A stretch of DNA of 64,000 nt. Origin: Hofstenia miamia (lineage: Eukaryota; Xenacoelomorpha; Acoela). The notes beneath the pieces were generated by a model, which did not search any database, was not told where the DNA came from, and was given only the letters and a program-made list of their open reading frames with translations. The DNA lies in the NCBI GenBank assembly GCA_004352715.1, contig SCFE01000009.1, positions 2,754,594-2,818,593 of the forward strand, written 5' to 3'. The number at the start of each line of letters is the position of its first letter. Position 1 is the first letter of the stretch. Position numbers and translations under genes: made by a program. Positions 33,507 through 45,649 of the stretch are shown here, in pieces.

Positions 33507-33793
33507 TCAGTATTTAGTTGAATGACATTTTGCCCTTAGCACAGCCTCAATAAGAACTGGCATAGACCCCACAAGAGTACAGCAATATTCAAGTGTGAAA
33601 TTTTTGGGGCAAAGTTGCTTGATCTTCTCTATTAGATCTTTTTCTTCAACAGTGCCCAACAATTCTCTTACGGATTGGGGCTTAAGTGAGGTTCCAGGCC
33701 ATGATGATAGAATATGAATTTCGTCTTATTGAAGCAAGATCTTGACCAACCTAGACGTTTTGCAAGGAACCCCATCATGTTGGAAAAAACTAC
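33507..33793 (-). pseudogene. Tc1-type transposase C-terminal fragment
   Basis: Minus-strand frame FFQHDGVPCKTSRLVKILLQ, then ILSSWPGTSLKPQSVRELLG and LIEKIKQLCPKNFTLEYC, ending LVGSMPVLIEAVLRAKC-HSTKY. This matches the second-acid region (Q-D-x-A-P-x-H-x-S), the W-P-x-x-S-P-D-x-x-P-I-E-N region (here degenerate: no Asp/Glu kept) and the typical C-terminus S-M-P-x-R-I-x-A-V-I-x-A-x-G-x-x-T-x-Y. One internal stop; missing N-terminal half. A dead relic unrelated to the Tc1 copy at 19-20 kb. Confidence 0.8.
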
Positions 33794-35269
33794 ATTTTTC
33801 GAATTATTTTTTTTCTTAAGTAATAGCATTTATAGGGTTTAATGCTAGATAACAGCCAGTATGCTAAATTTTGGCCAGTATGGTATGTAATGATGGATGT
33901 TAACTTCGACATATTCTTCTTGAAGTTTATGAGAAATATGCATCCGTTTTCCTCTTTCACTTTCTATCAACTGTTTGCATTTTTCATGTATGGAAACTAA
34001 TAAAAACACAATCAATCTGTTTTAATAATTTTCATAAGAAAAATAGAGGGAAAATTGTGCAGCACACAGTTAAAAAGCTTTCATATTTTTGAAACCATGA
34101 AATTTGAGATGTGTTCTTAATTCAATGCCGCAATTGCATTTTGCAATAATTATTTTTGTCGATAGCCATATACTCCTATTTTAAATTTTTTAAACAGTTA
34201 TAAAGATTTTTTGAAGAACTTTACATCATGCAAACCTATATTATAAATATAGTTGTAGTTAAGAACAAAATCTAAACGTTTTCATATTATTATAAATCTT
34301 CTGAGTCTATTCACTATAATAAATAATGCAATGCACACTACAAATTTATCGTCATATAATTTTTCGTGATTGCAATAAGTAAATCATTTTGTGTCTTCAA
34401 ATATATCAAAAGGAGAGATCTGTAAAAATAGGATGAAGCCTGGGTTTTTAGAATTTTTATCTCAGTAAGTATGCATAGAGATGAAGGGAAAATAATTCAA
34501 TTCTAGTATAGAAGTCCGTACTTAGTTTATATCGACTATTACCACAAAATACATTGAGCAAAACCTATAGTTTGTGACTTGTTCCATATTTAAGCAGCTA
34601 TTATTTTAAAATTATTATTTCTTAATTCTATGCTGCTGAAAATCCATGTAAACTCTGGCCGAAGATAAACATGCCTACATATTGAATTTTATTTCACAAA
34701 ATAATTATAATTAATGCACAGCAGATTTAGGACTTTTGTTCCTCTTGTAGAAACTTCTGAACCAGGTAACTATCTACATTATATATTTAATAGGCAGTTC
34801 GCATTAGATGACCAAAATGGAAAACTATAGCTCAAAAGTCAAAAATATATAAAAATTATACTAAGAATTAAAATGCTATTTTGGTATGTTGAGATTTAGT
34901 TTATCTCACAACAATTAGATTTTGTNTCTACATTTTAATTTTCCCGCAAGCCACCAATAAATTTGATTTGAATATAAATTCGACGATAAATTCTATTAAT
35001 TATTTATCTTACTATAATGAATGTATTCAGAATATTTACGTGTCTGTTAATTACTGTCTTGCAGCTCATTTAAATTCATTCGAACACGTTTATTTCAAGT
35101 TCTGTTAGCATTATTTCGTATTAAGTGAATTAATAAATATATAAGAATAATAATTATATAATTATAATAATAATATAATTATCATAAATATACATATATT
35201 CATTTTTAAACGCTATGAAAAATATAGACCGGTTTCGATTCCGATTGCAAAGCTCAGTATAATTACTTC

Positions 35270-35307
<38 letters not shown>

Positions 35308-38300
35308 CTTATAAATATATATATATCTAAATATATATATGTAATATTATTTGTAAAGTTAATGCAAAAAAGCTAACCAATAGAGCAGCTGAGTTAGCAA
35401 AGTAATACTACATTAAGTTAACCCAAAGACTTTGAATAGAAAATAAAAGATAATTTTACGAATGGTGCAAAGCTAATGATAACTGTTAAATATTCTTAAA
35501 AACTACAAACAATATAATCCCGACAATTTTTTTCACATGAGTGTATTTGCAAACTATGAAATATTTCTATGCAAGAAAAACAAAATTGCGTGATTGTTTG
35601 AATTGAAGTGTGTTGTTTCACTAGTCAAATTTTTTTGGTATGTGTTCAAATAACTGAATACACACACATGTCTACTAAGCAAAATTTTGAGTTCATAATA
35701 TTATCTAACTCATTTATATTTATGCAATTCAGGGCTTAATTTTAATATTAAATATATATAACAAAAAGATCAAACTCAATCGAAAAGACGACATGTGAAC
35801 AGAAAGTTCATTCGAGTGAAATTTCAGTTAAGCTTGCTGGTTAAATGCCACTTCCATATCCGTTGATTCATTGGGTACAAAATTCAGGAGAAATAGCAGC
35901 GCATGAGCGAGTATATTTTTACTGTTCTCAAGTTATCCGTTGAGAACGAAAAGTTAATTTAAATTAGAAAACTAATGTCTATATTTAAGGAAGAGGTCAA
36001 GATATTTTTTAGGAGTTCTCCGACAAAGTTTTTTGCAAAATTTCCAGCTTAAACAATTTTTCAAAATGGCGTACCTAAAATTTATCTATTTAAAATTAAA
36101 ATCATTGTAACGGTTTTTACCCCGACCTCATCACTATGAAACCCTTCAGCAATTCAAAGCGATATCTTAAGGAGCAGCTAGGGAGTGAGCAAACACCAAC
36201 TTTTATTTATAAGTTGGAAAAAAAAATAATTTTCTGTGTCAGGGATTTTTTATCTTTTAAATTCAAAATTAAATTTCAATGTGTTTTGCATTTAGTCTGA
36301 ATGATTTGTAAAGACAAATAATTACAAAAGACAATGTATTTAGCAAATATTGAAAAAAATGTTGTGATAGAGTTTAATCAGTTAAGTATACAAAATTTGA
36401 GATGTTGATTGCATTACCACTACATGAAAATGAAAAATTCTAAATAGGTTAAATGACAGAGATTTTAATTGATGAGTGTAAGTTAGATAAATCCGCAACC
36501 GCACTGTTGTGGGTTGGATATGACTGTATCTTGAAAATGGGACTGTTATTGCTGGTTCTGTAAGCAAGGTATAAAATGTTATTGATTTAATGAAAAAATT
36601 GTAATCTCGAAAGACGCAGAATTTCAATTTAAAGAGATTCGTTTTTAGAGTGAAATGATATTCTTTAAAGTGTCGATTTGTTCATGCTAAATTTGAATAC
36701 AACGCCTTTGAATTTTACTTTAACTAATAATCTAGACAAGGGTATTACACGAACAAAGTGTATGAAAATTTGATAATCATGTATAAAAACTTCCCAATAC
36801 CAAGTTTTGGTCAGAAGTATACAGAACCAATCAAGATCTCATGCATGATCAGAGTAGTGAATGCATCTTTCTAAATTTTCAAAAAAATCTTTAAATGTGG
36901 CCAACAAGGCTAACCAGTGTATTACAACATTGACAAGATTTTCAATATACTTCAATTATTTTCTTTGAAATTTCCACCACAGCTTTCTGTAAATGGATTT
37001 CATGACATACATGTAAACAATTTTTACTTTTACAGCTTCAATTCTGCATGGTAAAGATTCTTTTTCTTAGATCACAAATCCTCCTTTAGATACGATCGTT
37101 TGAAACGTGGTGTAGACATCAAAAAAATAAAATTTACTATGGATTTGTTGATCATGGCATTTTCAATGGATTCTATGTTATATTTTGTGTTTTTCTCGAT
37201 CATTCAGATGTAATCTGGCATTTCGCCAAAGCCGTAATTATGGAGATTTCAGCTTATTTCGCCTTCAAATACATTTGCAGGTATACTTTTATATAAACTA
37301 TTCTCTCCTTTAATTTACTTAAATATTCGAAAAAATATTCAAAATAGATTTTACCAGGCCAAAAAAGTCATAACTTTTTGATAGCAACTATTGCTTCAAG
37401 CCTTCATATTAAATAATATGAAATTAAAATTATAAAATTGTTAAGACAAATTGTAACACATATGGTGATTGATAGGATAATATATCTAGTATTTACAATA
37501 AACTAGTTGAACTAATTCTGCTTCAGATATCCATTAGAAATAGATGGTTTTGTGCTGTTAAGGCCTTGCAAATCAAGAAAATTAATCCATATTCTTCTTG
37601 AGATACATGCATATTTGTCCTGAATCCGATGAACTAGGATCAGGCCTTGGGCAGTAGCAAACAGTTGGGTAAGCCAAAATCCGATTTTTAAACATTTGTT
37701 TTGCTTCTTGTCTTGTGTAATATATTTTCCTTAAATAAATCTTTGGTATGTTTCCGCGTTTCTGGACACGCTCACTAGGATGGGATGGACATGAGATTTA
37801 TCTGTTAGAACACCAATTCTCCCAACACGTAACTCTTTTTAACTGCCATTATATGAGTCTAATCAGTGAGACTATAGTGGGTGAAAATAGTTTTATCAAA
37901 ACACTTGCCTTTAGTTTCCAGTACAGTATAAAGTGAGTTACAAGTAAACTCATTCTGGCTAATAAATATTGATGACTCACTTTTTGCATGTATGATGCAA
38001 GTCACCCGCTTACAATGATGCAACATTATATGGTTAATTAGCAAATGTGCTTTTCAAAATGTGTGTGAGTACACTGTTTGCAACAGATTGAAGTCAACCA
38101 AACTGGGACTCTTTTTTTGTAAAATATAGATATTTGTTTTCTCTGCGTAGGGAAAGCCCTAAACTAATTAGTGAATTTTTTTTCAATAGTATTTTCCTGT
38201 TTGAAAAAAGGTCTGTTTGCATTTTATTTAGTATACTCACCCGTTGTTTTTCACAAAAATTATTTTTTTACCTTGGTTCAGAAGGAGCTTACATAAAGGC

Positions 38301-38790
38301 TTTTATATTGAAACTTGCTGTAAAATCTGTTACATCTTTTAGAAATTCAAATTCGATTCTGATAAAGTTGAATTGTAAAATATACTTAAATCTATAAAAT
38401 TTTCCGTTTGATACATGTCTACCAATCATTTATGCCTAAAAGCCTAGAAGGAATGAAATAGTAAAGTACTTCCATTTGAACATCATATTGTGAATTGCAT
38501 TCAAATTAACGTACATTCTTACGATATGAATAGAAATGTAATAATAAGCAAAGCTTAAACTTCTCAGCAAGCCATATTTTTGGGTAATTCATAATGTAGT
38601 AAAGTGATTTTGAAACAAATGTATGTCATCTTTAAGCTTTAATGTATTCAATAAGGTTTATGTGTTGATGCGTGAAAATTTTCAAATTTCGCAGAAGAAG
38701 TGTGTGAATTGCTTTGATTGTTTCGTATTGATGTATAGAGAAGTCAGCATTTATTAATTAACCTAAACTTAGTTATTATATTTTAATATA
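33794..38790. other. Long AT-rich spacer
   Basis: Five kilobases with no gene I can support. It includes a compound TA-rich microsatellite at 35272-35342 and a single-N join at 34926. Short frames (36382-36627, 37748-37936, 38134-38397) lack motifs. Upstream exons and the promoter of the 38.8 kb exon may lie here. Confidence 0.45.
35272..35342. repeat. Compound TA-rich microsatellite
   Basis: Three TA runs separated by short spacers (TTTACTTATAAA and TCTAA). Confidence 0.85.
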
Positions 38791-39174
38791 GATTTGCGAA
38801 ATGTGTATTTTAGCAAAATTCAAATGTTATGGAAATCCTACAATCAACAAAAAATTTTAGTCAACAGTTTTGTACCAATCAAAAATTCTGATTCAATTAC
38901 ATCATTACAATATTTTAACACACCGAGAACAATTGCTAATTCTACTGAGATCCATGAGTACCAGTCGGAAAGTTCAATTAAATCAACAACGAGCGCTTTC
39001 AATGAAGTATACTTATCAAAGATTAAGAGCGCTACCGAAGATGCTTTCAGATCTGATAGTCTTTCATCATTGGTAAAGTTATCATCAAAAAAAAGGAATC
39101 AAAAACTCCTTCTAAGGGAAAAGGTAAAAGCTTTCGAAAAGCAAGCAAACCGGCTGAAAACTATAATAAGTTAA
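38791..39174 (+). CDS. Probable terminal coding exon, unknown protein
   Basis: An open frame of about 125 codons follows a good 3' splice site (TTATATTTTAATATAG/A at 38790) and ends in TAA. A second acceptor, GTATTTTAG, lies at 38814. There is no convincing ATG at the frame's start; an internal Met (MLWKSYNQQ) follows the second acceptor. The product is polar and Ser/Lys-rich: STEIHEYQSESSIKSTTSAF, LSSLVKLSSKKRNQKLLL, ending REKVKAFEKQANRLKTIIS, a likely short coiled coil. An open frame this long is unusual in DNA this AT-rich, which supports real coding. No family recognised. It lies 415 bp upstream of the sulfotransferase-like gene, same strand. Confidence 0.45.
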   Translation, partial: DLRNVYFSKIQMLWKSYNQQKILVNSFVPIKNSDSITSLQYFNTPRTIANSTEIHEYQSESSIKSTTSAFNEVYLSKIKSATEDAFRSDSLSSLVKLSSKKRNQKLLLREKVKAFEKQANRLKTIIS

Positions 39175-39588
39175 TTCCACTAAATGTATATTTTAGCAAT
39201 ATGTTTTAATATAATGCTCAAAGCTTTTTATTGGTTATGTTCGTTAATTAGTATTAATGAGCATGAGCTTAAAAGCCTGGTTGAATTGATACACTAATAG
39301 ACTTATTATATTTATTTATACATTTTACTTCTTATACTTACGCCGTTCATACTTACATGTACGTAATCATATTAGTTTAGCAGACGACAGTGCTGAGCTG
39401 GGATCGAATATTTTAAGTATTCTTACTAATTGTATATTTACTGTCTTTTGGCAGAGTTGATTGTCTGCTAAAGTTCATTACTTTATAATTGGTCAATAAT
39501 TTACTAGATAACGATTTGTTTATATTGTAGATAATCTAGCTATCATAAAGTATTCATAATCGTGATAGAGTAGTTAGAACTTGGCAAA
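39175..39588. other. Intergenic region and presumptive promoter of the sulfotransferase-like gene
   Basis: AT-rich 414 bp between a terminal exon and the next start codon. No clear TATA or initiator could be assigned. Confidence 0.4.
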
Positions 39589-40395
39589 ATGATTCCTAAG
39601 GTTATTATTTGGGCAACTCCACGTTCAAGATGCACTGTTTTCCACAGATCTGTCGAACAAATTCAAGGTGTGCAGACGATGTATCATTTTTATAACATTG
39701 CATTTTATAATGGAATCAACCGCAGTGGGAAAACACTGGGAAGACCAGAAGTTAGAGTTGTTTTTGATAATTATTCTTACGATGAGTTGAAAACAAAAAT
39801 GGAAGGCCTTGCTAAGAAGGAAGGCGCAACTGGAGTCATCGTTTCCGAGCATCAGTTTTCATTCTACGGTGACGTGTATACAATTGATAATATAGTTTCA
39901 GATGAATACGATCATTGTATACTAATCAGGAACTTCTGGTGTACTTTAAGATCTTTGCGAAATGTTTTTCAAAAGCTCAATACTGCCGTAACCGCAAATA
40001 ATTTTGATGAACTTTGTAGCTTCAAGCAATTATATGAAGTCTATGCTAACCTCATGAAAAGAGATTTAAAGCAAAATATATTAATACTCAATACTTCAAG
40101 AGTATCGAGTGATCCTGAAAAATATATTAAGCATTTTTGCACACATTTTGGATTTACATATAATCCAAAGTGTAAGAATTGGGGTGCTGATAGTTATTCC
40201 TCAGTAAGAGAATACCCCATAAAATACATAAGAGATTATTACTGTGGTACAGCCCTCAATAGTTCCAACTGGATGCCCGAAGAAGACATTAATGAAGAGG
40301 AATTTAAGCATTCTTTGCCTAAGGAAATTCAGTCCTGGGCGGATGAGCAAATTTTGTATTGGGAAAAACTTAATGATTTAAGTGTCATTTTATAA
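39589..40395 (+). CDS. Sulfotransferase-like P-loop protein, single exon
   Basis: An intact 268-codon frame starts at ATG in GGCAAAATG and has no introns. It begins MIPKVIIWATPRSRCTVFHR: beta-strand plus ATPRSR-x-T, the 5'-phosphosulfate-binding loop (residues 9-16) of PAPS-dependent sulfotransferases. HCILIRNFWCTLRSL (109-123) fits the second phosphate-binding segment (R114 and S122 in the places of the usual Arg and Ser). The protein belongs with the compact 250-300-residue sulfotransferase-like proteins (often mislabelled as branched-chain aminotransferase-like) of bacteria, fungi and some aquatic animals. The predicted role is transfer of sulfate from PAPS, substrate unknown. There is no signal peptide or membrane segment, so it is cytosolic. 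The intronless structure may reflect retroposition or horizontal transfer. Confidence 0.75.
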   Translation: MIPKVIIWATPRSRCTVFHRSVEQIQGVQTMYHFYNIAFYNGINRSGKTLGRPEVRVVFDNYSYDELKTKMEGLAKKEGATGVIVSEHQFSFYGDVYTIDNIVSDEYDHCILIRNFWCTLRSLRNVFQKLNTAVTANNFDELCSFKQLYEVYANLMKRDLKQNILILNTSRVSSDPEKYIKHFCTHFGFTYNPKCKNWGADSYSSVREYPIKYIRDYYCGTALNSSNWMPEEDINEEEFKHSLPKEIQSWADEQILYWEKLNDLSVIL

Positions 40396-40621
40396 TCAGA
40401 TAGTTTATATTATTGTTGCTTTGATGTAAATTATGTTGGTTATGTTTTATTCATAAATTTTGAAAAATAATTCTATGTCTTTTTGATGATTACTCATCTG
40501 ATTATGGCTGTAGAGTACACAGATGAAAGTTTTTGAACTTTATTGAACGCTTCAACAGATAGTTCTAAGAAAACTTGTTTTAAACACTTCAATGCTTGAT
40601 TCAAAGGAATCTTTTGTAAAT

Positions 40622-40647
40622 TATATATATATATATATATATATATA
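40622..40647. repeat. (TA)n microsatellite
   Basis: TA tract just outside the 3' side of the LINE fragment at 40755-41140. Confidence 0.85.
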
Positions 40648-40754
40648 GATTTATTTCATGTATCTCGCAGCCATTAGGTTGAATAATAGTGACATATAAA
40701 AATATATATATACGCATATATACAAATTACACATAATGAACAGAAAACTTTTCT

Positions 40755-41140
40755 TTAATTTAGGAGATCACGAAAGATTTTTTCATACGTGATGACAGAA
40801 TAGGTAACTGCAGGTTTCGGTGAGTTCGAAAGTTGTAGGATGGATCGGAACACAAAGGTAGTAGTTGATGAAGTATATGGCTGACATTTTGCATGCGGCT
40901 CCCATAGGAGATTGCATTGGAGTATTCTACGTTCAGCCAGTGTTTTTAGATTCGCGATGCAAAGTGCTTCGTGATAACTGAGATGAGGGAATAGGTATTT
41001 CATAACACGCTTTTGGATACGCTCAATATCATTGCATTGGGCGCCTTGGTAATAGAAAAATACCAAAGTGGAACACAATACTCGGGGACAGATCTAACAA
41101 TAGTTACATAAACTGTTATGTCTTTAGCTGGGATTCCACT
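40755..41140 (-). mobile_element. 5'-truncated LINE, C-terminal end of ORF2
   Basis: Minus-strand frames read VRSVPEYCVPLWY, then after a frameshift GAQCNDIERIQKRVMKYLFP, LSYHEALCIANLKTLAERR and ILQCNLLW. This is the post-RT C-terminal region of cnidarian/CR1-like non-LTR elements (C-x-x-W-x-P ... DIE-x-IQKR ... SY-x-EAL-x-x-x-x-L-x-x-L-x-x-R-R). The copy begins only 5 bp from a TA tract at 41146-41161, a typical dead-on-arrival 5' truncation. Confidence 0.85.
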
Positions 41141-41613
41141 AAGTTATATATATATATATAATCCAGAGTTAGTTATATAGGCAGAGAAAATCCTCTTCAG
41201 GCCTGATCAACTGCAAAAATTAAGGGATGAATATAGTTAAAATGCGAACTTTTGGTGAAGTATTTATCGAAACTGTAATCAATAAATCTGTTTAATGAAT
41301 GTAAACTAAATAGATTCTATGTCCAGAACCCACTTAGGAGAGTAATGGTTTAGTTAAATAATTATTCATTTGTAAGAAGAACACATTTGTGTACTCCATG
41401 AAGAAAGATTTCTGTGTCTTGATCACTTAATTAACTTCAAATGAAGGTATTTTAATCCTATGTTTATTTGTTAATACTATCAACGCATCTATGTGGCTTA
41501 ATCTCAATATAAGGTGCTGATAACGACGCGAAGCTTTAACCACATGCCACCATCATATCAAAATGAATATTCATTATTTTAAGATATCACAAAGCTAGTT
41601 TAATAAATAACAC

Positions 41614-41631
41614 GATGTGTATAAGAGACAG
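41614..41631 (+). other. Tn5 mosaic-end (Nextera adapter) sequence
   Basis: GATGTGTATAAGAGACAG, 18 of the 19 bases of the engineered Tn5 mosaic end used in transposase-based libraries. A chance match in 64 kb is negligible. This is leftover library adapter or a chimeric mate-pair junction, not biology. Confidence 0.93.
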
Positions 41632-42409
41632 ATGTTGAACTTTTCATAGTCATTGTTTACATTCTCTAAATTTTGTTATTCAAAAGATATTTGAGTATTT
41701 AATTTGCAAAGTTGTAATCAAGTTTCAGTTAAAGTACCATTAATCGCCTTAAAAATAATCTATATATTTCCTAACTCTTTTCGAATAACTTATTCTGACT
41801 TTACATAGAATTCAAAAAACAATTATTTCATTAAAAATTTTCGAAAGTTTGTCAACATATAACAATGAGTATATAACAATGTAATTGACTGTAATTTTTC
41901 ATGCAATGTCTATTCCACACAAAATTTTGTTTTGGTCAAATTTTGGATATTCAATTCATTGAACATTTGATTTGTTGCAATTGTTGTAAAATTGTGTTTT
42001 CATTAAAACTATTTGAGCAGCTTATCGCTAGATGGCAGGAGAAAGTTAAAAGCGGAACATTCCAATGTGGCATTTAGTATATTAGAATATTTTACAAGCA
42101 TCATTCACTGAGGAGTGTTTCCTGTTGGTGTTATGCTGGCCTTCAGACATTGTAAATGCTCAATTTTTGCTCGACACTGGAAACATTTTCATGCATAACA
42201 TATACCATGGTTTTGCAATACATTTGATAAATTGCAAGAAAAATCTGTAGAACTAACTACAATGAGGATTAACTTTTACACTGATTATTTTTTCTAAACT
42301 ATAAAGGTAGACCTACCTTTAATTTAGACATTCCCAGTTTACAAAAGCAGAAATTGGAACAGTACAATTTTAGCAGACTATGTAATTTTCACCTAGAGTA
42401 AGGGCAACC

Positions 42410-42412
<3 letters not shown>

Positions 42413-42443
<31 letters not shown>

Positions 42444-42606
42444 NNNNNNNNNNNNNNNNNNNNNNNNNNNNNNNNNNNNNNNNNNNNNNNNNNNNNNNNN
42501 NNNNNNNNNNNNNNNNNNNNNNNNNNNNNNNNNNNNNNNNNNNNNNNNNNNNNNNNNNNNNNNNNNNNNNNNNNNNNNNNNNNNNNNNNNNNNNTATATA
42601 TATATA
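42413..42606. repeat. (TA)n microsatellite with unresolved gap
   Basis: TA repeats on both sides of 151 Ns, so one long TA array collapsed or unfinished. Confidence 0.85.
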
Positions 42607-43001
42607 TAGGAAATTTAGTTTTGTAATACAAGTTCAAAAAAAATTGAACATTATCAATCAGTAAATGAGTGTCTTGAAAAAATTTTAGATTTGCTTAGCA
42701 TTTTTTTCTCAATTTCACAAATTCAACATGTTTTCACTTATCTGTGGTTTAACTTATTGGTAAACATCATAAACAATTATCTTAATATGGAAAGTAAACT
42801 CCTGAAATTGACTATTTGGACTTTAGTAAATATAAATAAAATATTGATGTGTGAAAGTCTAAGTAACAATGAGCTCTCTTTGAACATGAGTTAAAAATCA
42901 ATTAGAAGTAATCAAGATTCTGACGAACATAATAATCACAAAAGTCATGAAGTTTTCAGTAGGAAACTGACACAAAATTTAAGTGTTCAGAATATTAAAA
43001 T

Positions 43002-43006
<5 letters not shown>

Positions 43007-43046
<40 letters not shown>

Positions 43047-43778
43047 NNNNNNNNNNNNNNNNNNNNNNNNNNNNNNNNNNNNNNNNNNNNNNNNNNNNNN
43101 NNNNNNNNNNNNNNNNNNNNNNNNNNNNNNNNNNNNNNNNNNNNNNNNNNNNNNNNNNNNNNNNNNNNNNNNNNNNNNNNNNNNNNNNNNNNNNNNNNNN
43201 NNNNNNNNNNNNNNNNNNNNNNNNNNNNNNNNNNNNNNNNNNNNNNNNNNNNNNNNNNNNNNNNNNNNNNNNNNNNNNNNNNNNNNNNNNNNNNNNNNNN
43301 NNNNNNNNNNNNNNNNNNNNNNNNNNNNNNNNNNNNNNNNNNNNNNNNNNNNNNNNNNNNNNNNNNNNNNNNNNNNNNNNNNNNNNNNNNNNNNNNNNNN
43401 NNNNNNNNNNNNNNNNNNNNNNNNNNNNNNNNNNNNNNNNNNNNNNNNNNNNNNNNNNNNNNNNNNNNNNNNNNNNNNNNNNNNNNNNNNNNNNNNNNNN
43501 NNNNNNNNNNNNNNNNNNNNNNNNNNNNNNNNNNNNNNNNNNNNNNNNNNNNNNNNNNNNNNNNNNNNNNNNNNNNNNNNNNNNNNNNNNNNNNNNNNNN
43601 NNNNNNNNNNNNNNNNNNNNNNNNNNNNNNNNNNNNNNNNNNNNNNNNNNNNNNNNNNNNNNNNNNNNNNNNNNNNNNNNNNNNNNNNNNNNNNNNNNNN
43701 NNNNNNNNNNNNNNNNNNNNNNNNNNNNNNNNNNNNNNNNNNNNNNNNNNNNNNNNNNNNNNNNNNNNNNNNNNNNNN

Positions 43779-43810
<32 letters not shown>

Positions 43811-43819
43811 TATATATAG
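43007..43819. repeat. (AAT)n and (AT)n tracts around a 732-base gap
   Basis: AAT repeat on the left and AT repeat on the right of the gap. The sequence between is unknown and may exceed the N count. Confidence 0.8.
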
Positions 43820-44779
43820 TTTAGTTTGCATAAGTTTTCTGCACAGTATTTTGCTTCACTAAATCTAAGAAAAAGCAATCTAAAACGAAATTTTGCTTAA
43901 TTATACTTAAATTCACAAACGTTTTTTATAAAAAATTCAAATTTAGTGACACATTCATAGAACCAAGTAATTTTTTAAGCAGTTAGGTATAATTTTTTAT
44001 TCTTAACATAATTTTACAAAACAAGTAATTGTGTTATTAAAAAATAGCTATTTCAAATACATCTCAACAGCTTCCAAGCACAGCAAAAATTTTATTAATT
44101 CACATATTAATACTAACTCACTTAAATGATGAAAACCTATTGTATGATAACATAAATCAACAATTTTTCAAAGCATTCAATGTGCAAATAAAATGGGATA
44201 TAAAACTATCAATAGTAAAATACATAACAGGAATGCAGAAATCAAAAAAATAACAAAAACTTTTCTAAATCCACAGTGTTTGTATTTCTAAAAATGTACT
44301 AACTACTTTCTTTAAAATATTTAATAATATTGTTGTTTACATTTATTAAACTAAGAGTAGTTAAAAACAAAATTAAAAAATAATTCTGTAGTTATACACA
44401 GGCAAGGCTTGACTACAAAAGGCGAGGCTTTAGGTTTTATATTACTGATTATTCAATAGACCACATCTAGTTTTGCCATAACACAAGCTAGTAATTTAAT
44501 AAATTTTGTAAATATAAATTTTTGAACGTGTCTTTGTTGTCGTATTTGTATTGTTTTTGACGTTATTTAGAGTTGTAAAAAATATTTTATATGGTACAAA
44601 ACAACTCTAAACACAGATGTTTTAATTCTTTCTTCTTTTTTTCTTTTAACTAGAGAAAATAGTTTTTTTGTATTTAAATGCATTCAATATGTAGGCTGCT
44701 GAAAGTCAAACTATAAGGATTATTTTTACCATTGCAACAGATTTTCTTGTAAAATCTCATACTAAGGAAGGAAAGAAAT

Positions 44780-45075
44780 TTGGAGGGAATTTCCTAATAC
44801 TTAAGAACTCTCTCTACTTCCTGTGATCTCCTCCTCTTTAATCGCTTGATCACTCGCAAATTTATGGAACAAACTCAATCTAGATATTGAAGAAGAACGA
44901 AATTTCAATAAATTTAAAAAATCATTAAAAATTTCACTAAAATGAAGAAGATCCAACTACTTATCAAATTATATGTCAAAGTCCATAAACTATAACAAAG
45001 CTATTGAACAATGAAAACCAACTATTTATATCCTCAAGGACAATAAACTTTTGAAACCAAGACAAGTATTTTTTT
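44780..45075 (+). mobile_element. LINE 3'-terminal fragment
   Basis: The plus-strand frame LANLWNKLNLDIEEERNFNK, FKKSLKISLK, then SNYLSNYMSKSINYNK aligns with the very end of the LINE RT at 22.2-23.1 kb (LWNKLDYSTRSEKNFTIFKK ... INYLTNY). Only the last ~60 codons and a short tail remain, so it is a severe 5' truncation of a related family. Confidence 0.65.
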
Positions 45076-45179
45076 ATAACCAAGTTAATTTCTGTTTATT
45101 GTTTTAATTCTTCATAAGTGTTAATCACTTGATTTATAAAAAAAACAAATGAATTAAATGAATATTAAATTTTAAAAAA

Positions 45180-45545
45180 AATTTTTGGATCTTGGTCCTT
45201 TTGATTTCATTAAGTTCTCTAATCTTTGTTTCACTTGCTCTGATGATGTTGTCATTTTTTCCATTCGACGCACCCTTCATTCCTTCTTCAATCGTGCTTA
45301 CGTTGCTGCTAATTACATCCGGACTCTCCACCCTCCAACAGCCATTGATTTCATTCCCCCGCCGCCGAGTTTCAAGAAATCTTTGACGTCAATTCCTCTT
45401 TGCTGAGCCCTTCTCCAACTTCGCCTACTCTTCCATTCCATCTGCTCCTACTTTATCTCCTGTGATTGTCCTCACTGCCGTAAAACTTGACTTGTTTTTA
45501 TATTTTTGTAGTATCTACCTTCAGCGGCTAAATAAAGTCATTCAT
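45180..45545. other. Fragment with higher GC and a poly(A)-signal end
   Basis: Open frames on both strands (FTCSDDVVIFSIRRTLHSFF on plus) with no recognised domain. It ends GGCTAAATAAAGTCATTCATT followed by ATT-rich sequence, resembling the 3' end of a retroposon. Confidence 0.35.
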
Positions 45546-45649
45546 TAATATTATTATAATTATTTAATACCAAAAAACTGTTAAATAAAAAATGTAGTCA
45601 ATGTTGTAGCGAAGATTTAGAAAATCTTTCAATCAAACCAGTCTCGTTT

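Larger units (their letters stand above)
41141..44779. other. Gap-rich AT spacer
   Basis: Contains a TA tract (41146-41161), a Tn5 mosaic-end sequence (41614-41631) and two sequencing gaps: 42444-42594 within (TA)n, and 43047-43778 between an (AAT)n tract (43007-43046) and an (AT)n tract (43779-43819). No gene recognised. The long frames across the gaps are artefacts of N. Confidence 0.6.

Noticed and set aside
42410-43878. Long minus-strand open frames of about 75, 276 and 299 codons
   Set aside because: They consist of Ns and of TA or AAT repeats translated as IY, YYY or LLL runs. There is no information in them.
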